Below are positions 43,939 to 50,989 of a stretch of 64,000 bases of DNA, piece after piece; positions within the stretch are counted from its first letter, which is position 1; the number at the start of each line of letters is the position of its first letter. Origin of the DNA: Ancylomarina sp048268005 (GTDB lineage Bacteria; Bacteroidota; Bacteroidia; Bacteroidales; Marinifilaceae); contig JBLWWJ010000006.1 in assembly GCA_048268005.1 (NCBI GenBank), forward strand, positions 124,001 through 188,000. Direction: 5' to 3'. Position numbers and translations under genes: made by a program. Under the pieces are notes generated by a model, which made no database searches, was not told the DNA's origin, and saw only the letters and a program-made list of their open reading frames with translations.

Positions 43939-45264
43939 CTACTTCTTATTGTGGTTTAACTCTTCTTTTACTTCCCAAATTGGAATGACCGGGAATAATT
44001 TTGCTAATATGGTCATAATCAATAGTACCAAAATGAATGAAGCTGCCGTTATTGCTATTTCAGGTACTGTAGGAGAATAGCTTGTCCAATGTTCAGGTTC
44101 ATTTTGAATTGGATAATATGGAGCCAATTGAGTAGGAACAACAATTAAAATTCTTTTGAACCATGCACCGGCTAATATGACTATTGATATTAGCATTAGA
44201 GGTAAAGGTTTACGCATAGGTTTGAATAAGATCAAAAGGAAAGGAATAACCAATCCCCCCAATTGAACGAGCCAAAACATGACCGATTCGTGTCCGTATA
44301 ACATTTCGTGTACATGCTTGGCATCCGCTGTGTTGGCTTTATAACCCGGAACGATAATTTCATTAATATTGAAATACACATAAACCAAAGCAACTAATAC
44401 AAGTAGTCTACCCATGCGGTCGAAATGATCGACAGTAATGTAATCTTTAAGCTTATAGTTTTTTTGGAAGAAGTACATGGCTATAATTACTGCAGCACAA
44501 CCTGCCACAAATGCCCCCGATACGAAGTAAGGACCAAATATTGGCGAATCCCAACCCGAACGAAGCGTCATAGCAAACAACCAGGAGGTTACGGTGTGAA
44601 TGGATAGAGCAATTGGAATAATAAGGATCAATAAGATACGGGTGTAATTGTTCATGATCTTAAACTGCTTTGCATTTCCGTTCCAACCCAGTGCCAGAAT
44701 TTTATACATTTTCTGTTGCCACTTTGGAACATTTTTTAGTTTATCACGGCACAGTGCAATATCAGGTAGCATTGGAATATAAAGTAGTAAGGTGCTTATG
44801 GCTACATAAGTTACGACAACGGCAATATCCCAAACAATTGGTGATTGTACTCTACCATGTATAAATACATTTAGCAAACGATCAGGACGTCCCATATCTG
44901 TAATAATAATTAATCCAGCTACCATAGCAAAGGCTACAGCAACCAGCTCGGCAATTCGAGCCAAGGGTTTTACCCACTTTACATTCATCAGTCCCAGAAC
45001 CGATGATATGAGCATACCTATTAAAGAAGTTGCTACAAAAAAAACAAAATTGGAGATGTAGATTCCCCACGATACATAGTCGTGAAGTCCAGTCACGCCT
45101 AGTCCGTTTTGTAATTGTTGATAATAGTAATACAAACAAATTATAAGTGATACCGTAAGTAAGGATAGCCACAATTTTGACTTGCCACCCCAATTCACAT
45201 TTTTTAAAAGATCCTGATCAATTTGTTCCTCGCTCAGGTGTTCTTTTGTAATTGTTTCATTCAT
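43939..45264 (-). CDS. NrfD/PsrC-family quinol-interacting membrane protein
   Basis: Integral membrane protein of 441 residues with about ten helices and no haem or Fe-S motif. The first helices (GLHDYVSWGIYISNFVFFVA) carry the NrfD/PsrC/ActC pattern; the second loop MGRPDRLLNVFIHGR resembles the quinone-proximal part of these proteins. Members oxidise or reduce menaquinol and pass electrons to a Fe-S subunit, here the next gene upstream. It overlaps neither neighbour (66 bp and 4 bp). The pairing with a cytochrome c gene is reminiscent of alternative complex III in miniature. Confidence 0.9.
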   Translation of the reverse strand: MNETITKEHLSEEQIDQDLLKNVNWGGKSKLWLSLLTVSLIICLYYYYQQLQNGLGVTGLHDYVSWGIYISNFVFFVATSLIGMLISSVLGLMNVKWVKPLARIAELVAVAFAMVAGLIIITDMGRPDRLLNVFIHGRVQSPIVWDIAVVVTYVAISTLLLYIPMLPDIALCRDKLKNVPKWQQKMYKILALGWNGNAKQFKIMNNYTRILLILIIPIALSIHTVTSWLFAMTLRSGWDSPIFGPYFVSGAFVAGCAAVIIAMYFFQKNYKLKDYITVDHFDRMGRLLVLVALVYVYFNINEIIVPGYKANTADAKHVHEMLYGHESVMFWLVQLGGLVIPFLLILFKPMRKPLPLMLISIVILAGAWFKRILIVVPTQLAPYYPIQNEPEHWTSYSPTVPEIAITAASFILVLLIMTILAKLFPVIPIWEVKEELNHNKK

Positions 45265-45296
45265 AGTTTTATTAATTAGTAAGTGGTCAATAGGTA

Positions 45297-45324
45297 TTAG
45301 TAATCGATATTTCTTAATTACTAA
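45297..45324 (-). other. short inverted repeat between Fe-S and NrfD genes of the nap operon
   Basis: TTAGTAAT (45297-45304) and ATTACTAA (45317-45324) form an 8-bp perfect inverted repeat in the 66-bp spacer between the Fe-S and NrfD genes. Weak on its own, but the third such element in this operon. Confidence 0.3.
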
Positions 45325-45330
45325 CTAATT

Positions 45331-46224
45331 CTAACCCTCGCTTTCTCTTGGAGGCAAATAGTAAACGCTAGGTTTTGTACCTAATTCAGGCATTAGCGTA
45401 TAAGCAGCGTTATCATCCAGTAATTCACTTAAGCGAACCGTTTTTTTTGTAGTACCGTTGGTAACCAAATCTTCGTTCTGATCACCGAAATAGTAGACGC
45501 CATTAGGACAAGCCGATACACAGTAAGGCAATTTTCCTTCACGTACCCGATCTGCTGAAAAGGCGCATTTTGTCACTGTTCCTTTCTTTTGAGGTACGTT
45601 AAGTTCCATATCGTAAGTTACTTCAGCAAATTCGTCTGATTTTTTCGGTTCGGTCCAGTTGAAAGTACGTGCTGAATAGGGGCATGCGGCTACACAGAAA
45701 CGGCAACCAATACAACGCTCGTTGTCAATTAGTACAATACCGTCCTGGCGCTTGAAAGTAGCATCAACCGGGCAAACAGAGACGCATGGCGGGTTGTCGC
45801 AATGCTGACAAGTTTTAGGCATCCAGTAAGATGTGTCGCGAACGGGATCTTCCATCTCCAATACATTCAAATGATGCATTTCTGGCTTTAGTTGGTGTGC
45901 ACTTTGGCAGGCTTTCATACACTTACGTGCATTTTTGCATTTGGCCAAATCTACAACCATTACGAATTTTTTGCCTGGAATTCCTTCCCGTCCTCGCTCT
46001 TGAAGGTAGCTTAGATCCTGGATTTTATCTCCGGGTTTTAAGTGGGCTACATCAACTTCTACCAACTTGTTGTCAGCTGTTAGTACTTTTACCTTGTTAC
46101 CGCTTGATTTGTTAGAGTCGGAACAGCCTTGAAGTAGTAAGGCAGATCCGGCAACGGCACTGGCTCCTGCAACACCCAATTTTTGCAGGAATTTTCTTCT
46201 GGACTTGTCGTTTTTATTGGCCAT
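45331..46224 (-). CDS. exported four-cluster ferredoxin subunit (NrfC/DmsB/ActB-like)
   Basis: Fe-S electron carrier of 297 residues, first gene of the nap operon. The N-terminus has a twin-arginine motif (SRRKFLQKLGVAGASAVAGS) followed by a possible lipobox (LLLQGCSDS), so it is exported and perhaps anchored. Cys motifs for four [4Fe-4S] clusters are visible: CKNARKCMKAC, CQHCDNPPCVSVCP, CIGCRFCVAACP, and CAFSADRVREGKLPYCVSACP. The partner is the NrfD-like protein encoded next. The start at 46224 (MANKNDKSRRKF) is taken in preference to 46248, as the signal begins right after it; the longer form cannot be excluded. Confidence 0.88.
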   Translation of the reverse strand: MANKNDKSRRKFLQKLGVAGASAVAGSALLLQGCSDSNKSSGNKVKVLTADNKLVEVDVAHLKPGDKIQDLSYLQERGREGIPGKKFVMVVDLAKCKNARKCMKACQSAHQLKPEMHHLNVLEMEDPVRDTSYWMPKTCQHCDNPPCVSVCPVDATFKRQDGIVLIDNERCIGCRFCVAACPYSARTFNWTEPKKSDEFAEVTYDMELNVPQKKGTVTKCAFSADRVREGKLPYCVSACPNGVYYFGDQNEDLVTNGTTKKTVRLSELLDDNAAYTLMPELGTKPSVYYLPPRESEG

Positions 46225-46248
46225 GCTCTTATATTTATGCTTAGTCAT

Positions 46249-46559
46249 GATTTTCGATTGACTTCTAAATATATAAAAACTAGGTCTTTATCACTGGCAT
46301 TATGTTATGTGTTAGAGGTGTGTTAACAGATGTTAAAATCATAATTATATCATTATCTATTGGAATTCAATCGATTGCGAAGAATAAAAGAGATAAAGAT
46401 AATTTCATCGGAATATGCTGTTTATATTTAGAATAAATATACTTAGGCAGATAGAATTGTGATGCTTGAATAGAAGACAGGTTTTATTAGAATGTTTATA
46501 TGACGGATAGAATTATGATATTTATTTTGTTAATTTCAGAACAAATTTAAATCATCTGT
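46249..46559. other. 311-bp divergent intergenic region with a perfect palindrome
   Basis: Separates the nap operon (minus) from a plus-strand hypothetical gene. TTAACAGATGTTAA at 46323-46336 is a 14-bp dyad (6-bp arms, 2-bp spacer) centred about 105 bp before the first nap start. Spacing and position suit a regulator binding site. No other gene is visible. Confidence 0.45.
46323..46336. promoter_or_regulatory. palindrome upstream of the nap operon
   Basis: TTAACA, 2-bp spacer, TGTTAA. Not a canonical FNR (TTGAT-N4-ATCAA) or CRP site. A nitrate- or redox-responsive regulator is possible but not shown. Confidence 0.4.
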
Positions 46560-47621
46560 ATGAAATGTTTTTTTGTCATCTTGACATTACTGTTTTCTAC
46601 GTTAAACACCTTATTATCACAAGAAAAGAGAATTTATAAGATTGTTAACTCGAACCAGTTAATTGTAGGTTCCGACACCTTAAAGGTTGGGATCTCGAAA
46701 ATACAAGATCATTTTACACAGATTCAGATTGATTCTTTGGGATTACCAAGTGAAATTCATTGGGATGGGGATTGTGATTCAGGATCTTATCGAACCTATT
46801 CGATAAAGAATAAAGGTTATTATCTGACCTATAATTCTGTATACAAGGAAGAATTTTATTTAGATGGGATAGAAATATACCTTAATGATGTAATTAGTGT
46901 TTCCCTAGAGGATAGTTTGCAATTGGATTATAGTTGCCAAAGCAATATCCCTATTTTAGAGTCTCTTGAAAGAATTAATGATTATTATGCATTGGATACT
47001 ACCTATTGGCATAAGCAAGAGGGATTTTGGATCAAGCTATATAAGAATAATGATGATGTGCGGATATTGAGTATGCATTTACATTCGAAGGATAAGAATT
47101 ATAATTCGAAGAAGGATTTTAAAGTAAATGGTAAAGTTTATAATGATGAATCTCTATTATTGCCATGTGTTTTATTGTTGGGATATTCAGATTCTCTGGT
47201 CCAAATGACATCTACGGACCTTGACGGGAATTATTTTTTAAGATCGGATAAAGTGAAAAAAGTAGATGTTGTTTCGCTTGGCTATGAAGTTTTGCAACTA
47301 GATACAATCCCCAAGAAAGGAAAGTATGGTGACTTTTGTTTAAAACAAAAAGTTTATCAAATTCCTGGCCTTAATCTCTTTCGATCAGGGAAAATAGAGT
47401 ATGATACAACATCTTATCTTAAACAATTTCCTGTAGTAAGAGATAATACTAAAGTAAATTATCTGAGTCATGATGGATGTAACCATCTTAATTTTGAACC
47501 TGTAATGATAAAAGCGGGATTTCCTTTTGGTGGTTTTAAAGATTTTTACGAGAGGTTTACCTCACAGCTTAAATACAAAAGGAGGTATAAAAATAAAAGC
47601 GTTGATATCTGGTTTGCTTAA
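46560..47621 (+). CDS. secreted protein of unknown function, paralogue A, truncated by an in-frame stop
   Basis: Exported 353-residue protein (signal ends NTLLSQ). It starts KRIYKIVNSNQLIVGSDTLK, and a carboxypeptidase-regulatory-like beta-sandwich is visible around residues 188-255 (KVNGKVYNDESLLLPCVLLL, TSTDLDGNYFL). Compared with the next gene (409 residues) it lacks the C-terminal 55 residues: after ...SVDIWFA a TAA stop (47619-47621) occurs where the paralogue has Ile, and the same reading frame continues in homology to a TAG at 47775-47777. So one base substitution probably removed a TonB-C-like domain. The protein may still be made in shortened form. Function unknown. Confidence 0.68.
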   Translation: MKCFFVILTLLFSTLNTLLSQEKRIYKIVNSNQLIVGSDTLKVGISKIQDHFTQIQIDSLGLPSEIHWDGDCDSGSYRTYSIKNKGYYLTYNSVYKEEFYLDGIEIYLNDVISVSLEDSLQLDYSCQSNIPILESLERINDYYALDTTYWHKQEGFWIKLYKNNDDVRILSMHLHSKDKNYNSKKDFKVNGKVYNDESLLLPCVLLLGYSDSLVQMTSTDLDGNYFLRSDKVKKVDVVSLGYEVLQLDTIPKKGKYGDFCLKQKVYQIPGLNLFRSGKIEYDTTSYLKQFPVVRDNTKVNYLSHDGCNHLNFEPVMIKAGFPFGGFKDFYERFTSQLKYKRRYKNKSVDIWFA

Positions 47622-47777
47622 ACTAAGTATGGGAAAATTGAAATTGAAAAGATAACTGGAGATAGTGAATTAGTGAATGATGAGGTAGAAAGAGCTTTTG
47701 GCTCTACAGGAGATTGGAATAGATTTAGAATGAGGGGAAGACAAATGGGGGTGAAAATGAAAATATCATTTAAGTAG
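47622..47777 (+). pseudogene. in-frame remnant of paralogue A's C-terminal TonB-C-like domain
   Basis: Continues the frame of the preceding gene after its TAA: TKYGKIEIEKITGDSELVND, DEVERAFGSTGDWNRF, ending in MKISFK and TAG. It aligns without gaps to residues about 356-409 of the paralogue (KGEVSLTKITGDDDLVNDHV ... LKFKFFLK). Read together with the gene before it the span would be 405 residues. Confidence 0.7.
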
Positions 47778-47782
47778 TTTTT

Positions 47783-49012
47783 ATGGCAAATATGATTAAA
47801 TGTGTTGTTGTTTTCATTTGCTGCATTATTAGCATGACTTGGAATATTTATTCTCAGGAAAAGACCATTTACAAGATTATTAACTCGAACCAGTTAATTA
47901 TAGACTCCGATACTTTGATAATTAATAAGACTTGTATTACTGATATTCTTAAACAAGATGAAATTGAAGGGATGGAACCTTTAATCTGTGGCTATTATCA
48001 TGCTGATGATGATTCGGGGAATGGATACGAATATGAAGTTAAACGAGGTGCTTGTAATCTAAGATTTATAGGCCAGAAAGATGATACTTATCCTCTAATG
48101 GCAATGCGATTAAATCCTTCTCACAATGTTAGTATCTATTTAAATGATACAATATGTTTCGACAATATATCAGAAAAGATCTTGTCAGATTTGGATTGTT
48201 ATAAAGTTGATAAAGTATATGATTCCATTTTTAATTATCGGAAGATTGGAACTTATTTTAGAATTTATAAAAGTGGATTAGAAATAAAACTTAGAAGCAT
48301 TCGTTTGCACCCTAAAATTGTTGATGAGGAAATAATCAGTTATACTTATTTAAAAGGAAAATTGTATAGTAAAGAGACTGATTCTCTGATTACAGGCATA
48401 TTTTTAGCTTATACGACAACTGATACTTTAAAGATTTTTACTAGGACATATTTAAATGGAAAGTTTTATATGCCAACCTCTGAAGTCGAATCCCTGGATA
48501 TAAATTGTTTGGGTTATGAGTCCATGAGGCTAGATTCGTTGCTCAATGGGAAGAATAAGAGGGATTTTTATCTTGAGCCTAAAACTTATTTGGCTCCCGA
48601 GTTAAGAATTTATAAATCTGGGGAGATTGAAATTGATTCGAGCTTCTATCTAAGTCAGTTTCCAAAAGTAAGAGATAATCACAAAATCAAATATTTTGAT
48701 TGGGATGGTGGATACCTTAAAACTGATCCAATTGCACTTAAAATAGGATATCCCAAAATAGGTTTTTCAAATTTCTATCAAACTTTTGTTAATCAGCTTG
48801 ATTTAAAAAAGTACTCAAGACATAGTGAGGCAAATATTTGGTTTAGGATTAACGAAAAGGGTGAGGTTTCATTAACTAAGATAACAGGAGATGATGATCT
48901 AGTTAATGATCATGTAGCCAAAGCCTTTACAAGTTTAAGTGACTGGAGTTGTTTTTCCATGAGAGGCCAAGTTGCACCGGTAAATCTTAAGTTTAAATTT
49001 TTCTTGAAATAA
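47783..49012 (+). CDS. secreted protein of unknown function, paralogue B, with TonB-C-like C-terminus
   Basis: Intact 409-residue relative of the preceding gene, beginning 5 bp after the end of that gene's extended frame. Signal peptide (ending WNIYSQ), shared start KTIYKIINSNQLIIDSDTLI, a carboxypeptidase-regulatory-like region about 225-280 (YLKGKLYSKETDSLITGIFL), and a C-terminal 60-residue domain resembling TonB_C (NIWFRINEKGEVSLTKITG, PVNLKFKFFLK). TonB_C domains in signal-peptide proteins are common in Bacteroidota and may work in envelope signalling. The two genes look like a tandem duplication. Function unknown. Confidence 0.78.
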   Translation: MANMIKCVVVFICCIISMTWNIYSQEKTIYKIINSNQLIIDSDTLIINKTCITDILKQDEIEGMEPLICGYYHADDDSGNGYEYEVKRGACNLRFIGQKDDTYPLMAMRLNPSHNVSIYLNDTICFDNISEKILSDLDCYKVDKVYDSIFNYRKIGTYFRIYKSGLEIKLRSIRLHPKIVDEEIISYTYLKGKLYSKETDSLITGIFLAYTTTDTLKIFTRTYLNGKFYMPTSEVESLDINCLGYESMRLDSLLNGKNKRDFYLEPKTYLAPELRIYKSGEIEIDSSFYLSQFPKVRDNHKIKYFDWDGGYLKTDPIALKIGYPKIGFSNFYQTFVNQLDLKKYSRHSEANIWFRINEKGEVSLTKITGDDDLVNDHVAKAFTSLSDWSCFSMRGQVAPVNLKFKFFLK

Positions 49013-49042
49013 TTAGGTCTGACTCTCTTGGGATAAACTAAA

Positions 49043-50050
49043 TTAGAGTTTAGGGTAATGCTTTACCGCATCCCTAATACTATTTTCCACGCTGATAAAT
49101 TCAAAGTCCAAAGCATCCTTTATTTTCTGATTAGAATAATAGGTGCAATTGTGAGATGATCGGGCAGTGGCCCTTGTAAAGCTGGGCTCTTGAAACAAGA
49201 AGATTTTCTTCAGATAAGCCAAGCGCCATCCAATTCCAGTTAAAAGTGGTGATGCATATTTGCTGGGTTCAGGAAGTTTCATCGCTCGAGCAATACTTTT
49301 GAATATAAATTCGTAGCTGCAATTATCAGCGTTTAGAAGAAAGCGCTCATTCTTGATATCTGAATCCATAAGTTGAACCATCGCTTTGCTCACATCTCTT
49401 ACATCAACATAGCCCGTAATCCCTCGGGTAAAATACTTCAGGCCTTTTGCCACAGTTGTAAATAGCATGGATGAACCTTTGTGCCAGTAACCTGCACCCA
49501 GGATTATGGATGGGTTGACGATAATCGCATCAAGACCTTCTTCAATACCCCGCCAAACTTCAAGCTCAGAATTGAATTTACTTATTGAGTAACCTGAGCG
49601 CTTGTCTTCAGGACTCCATGGTGTTTTTTCTGTTACCGTATCTCCTTTTTCTTCTGGTGTGCCTAATGCTGCAACCGAACTGACATAGCATAATTTCTGA
49701 ATTTTGTGCTCAATGCAGGCGTCAACAATATTTCGGGTTCCCTCTACATTGATATTTTTCATTAAATCCTTATCTGATTTCTTGAAGGAAACCAATGCGG
49801 CACAGTGGTATACTTTCGTAATTCCCTTAAATGCTTCGTCTAAGGAATCGGTATCCAGCATATCACCATCGATCCATTCTATTCTGTCAAAAAGGTTATC
49901 AACCTTATCGGTATAGAACGAGAAACAATCACGAACATCTTGAAGAGAGCTGTTTTCTCTTTTTAGGGCGCGAATGGTTTCGCCTTTTGAAGTTAAATCG
50001 AAAAGTAATCGTGAACCGACCAAGCCAGTACCTCCAGTAACAAGAATCAT
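49043..50050 (-). CDS. NAD(P)-dependent epimerase/dehydratase or 3-beta-HSD-like reductase
   Basis: Extended short-chain dehydrogenase of 335 residues. The N-terminal Rossmann motif ILVTGGTGLVGSRLL carries GxxGxxG; the catalytic Tyr-Lys pair is YSISK near residue 155, preceded by VSSVAALGTPEE with the Ser. The C-terminal half is helical and short. Sequences of this type are annotated as NAD-dependent epimerase/dehydratase or dihydroflavonol-4-reductase-like; the substrate could be a sterol-like, flavonoid-like or sugar-nucleotide compound. It lies convergent with the TonB-C-like gene and 81 bp downstream of the OsmC gene on the same strand. Confidence 0.86.
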   Translation of the reverse strand: MILVTGGTGLVGSRLLFDLTSKGETIRALKRENSSLQDVRDCFSFYTDKVDNLFDRIEWIDGDMLDTDSLDEAFKGITKVYHCAALVSFKKSDKDLMKNINVEGTRNIVDACIEHKIQKLCYVSSVAALGTPEEKGDTVTEKTPWSPEDKRSGYSISKFNSELEVWRGIEEGLDAIIVNPSIILGAGYWHKGSSMLFTTVAKGLKYFTRGITGYVDVRDVSKAMVQLMDSDIKNERFLLNADNCSYEFIFKSIARAMKLPEPSKYASPLLTGIGWRLAYLKKIFLFQEPSFTRATARSSHNCTYYSNQKIKDALDFEFISVENSIRDAVKHYPKL

Positions 50051-50083
50051 AATGAATGAATTGTAAGATGAATGAAAATACTA

Positions 50084-50117
50084 TTGAGTTCTACCTTTTA
50101 TTTTTGATAGAACTCAA
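50084..50117 (-). terminator. hairpin after the OsmC gene, probable terminator
   Basis: TTGAGTTCTA (50084-50093) and TAGAACTCAA (50108-50117) form a perfect 10-bp stem with a 14-nt loop, 15 bp after the OsmC stop. On minus it is followed by TAGTATTTTC, a weak U-tract, so readthrough to the epimerase gene is likely. Confidence 0.5.
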
Positions 50118-50131
50118 ATTATAGTATGATA

Positions 50132-50542
50132 TTATTTAGGCCAAACCATTTTAATGCTCTGTGTCATATTAGGGCTGACACTCAATGGTACTGGACTTGT
50201 TCCTGCTACTGACTCGATGATCTTTTTCTCATCATCGGTGTATTCCTTATTTGGAAAAACAAACTCAGCAACCACTTCGTCTACACGACGAGGATCAGCA
50301 GCCATTATTTTCGTGATATTTAGCTCTGTTCCTACAATGTCGATATTATTATCGCGAGCTACAATTCCCATAATGGTCATAATACATGATCCGAATGAGG
50401 TTGCCATTAAATCGGTTGGAGAAAAAGCTTCTCCTTTACCTTGATTGTCGACAGGAGCATCGGTATAAATTTTATTTCCTGATTGAAGGTGAATATTTTC
50501 AGTTCTTAAATCACCTAAGTAGGTTGTTTTTACGGTTGTCAT
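50132..50542 (-). CDS. OsmC-family protein
   Basis: Small cytoplasmic protein of the OsmC/Ohr fold, 136 residues from the start at 50542 (MTTVKTTYLGDLRTENIHLQ); an ATG at 50566 adds eight residues and cannot be excluded. The family core GEAFSPTDLMATSFGSCIMT has the first conserved Cys. The second Cys of peroxide-reducing members, in CPV near the C-terminus, is replaced: the segment reads AGTSPVPLSVSPN. With a single Cys the protein is probably not a two-Cys hydroperoxidase and may have a different, perhaps thiol-linked, role. The gene is transcribed on minus with an epimerase gene next. Confidence 0.84.
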   Translation of the reverse strand: MTTVKTTYLGDLRTENIHLQSGNKIYTDAPVDNQGKGEAFSPTDLMATSFGSCIMTIMGIVARDNNIDIVGTELNITKIMAADPRRVDEVVAEFVFPNKEYTDDEKKIIESVAGTSPVPLSVSPNMTQSIKMVWPK

Positions 50543-50829
50543 ATTGTTAAAATTAATAGTTGTCAATTTTATAATAGTCCACTAACGACTCAAATTAATA
50601 CAAATACTAATACATAATTATATTTGAGAAAATCTGTGAAATTTGTGTAATCTGTGGTTAATGTTTTTCATTGAATTCTTAACTAATCCAAAGCTAAATA
50701 TATTTATTAATTTCGGATTATAAGTTTTTTCTCTTTAGAGCTTGAAAATTGTTCTTTTTGATGTTAATGACTTCACTCATATTCCTTTGATTAAGTGCTT
50801 AGTATCGTTATCATGTCTTGTATTTTTTC

Positions 50830-50837
50830 TATATTTG
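50830..50837 (+). promoter_or_regulatory. candidate -7 promoter box of ileS
   Basis: TATATTTG matches TAnnTTTG exactly, 153 bp before the ileS start, predicting a leader of about 145 nt. No -33 box was recognised. Confidence 0.5.
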
Positions 50838-50906
50838 TGAACTTTTGAGAAGAAGTATCGTATCCTGACTGATAACTATCTAGTTTATTCCATAATTTCT
50901 TAATGG

Positions 50907-50961
50907 TGTAAACAGGATTGTTTCAGTTGTTTACATTCTTTTCAACCCGTTGATTTACGGG
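50907..50961 (+). promoter_or_regulatory. two hairpins in the ileS leader
   Basis: TGTAAACA (50907-50914) pairs with TGTTTACA (50928-50935), 8 bp with a 13-nt loop. CCCGT (50946-50950) pairs with ACGGG (50957-50961), 5 bp GC-rich with a 6-nt loop, 28 bp before the start codon. They do not resemble a T-box (no specifier/antiterminator elements seen). Confidence 0.35.
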
Positions 50962-50989
50962 ATAAAATGTCAAGTATCAAAATAAGAAT

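Larger units (their letters stand above)
50543..50989. other. 447-bp region upstream of ileS
   Basis: No gene on either strand. The right part holds a candidate promoter box and two hairpins listed below. Confidence 0.5.

Noticed and set aside
50543..50989. T-box riboswitch upstream of ileS
   Set aside because: Two hairpins are present, but I found no specifier loop, no T-box sequence and no antiterminator/terminator pair.
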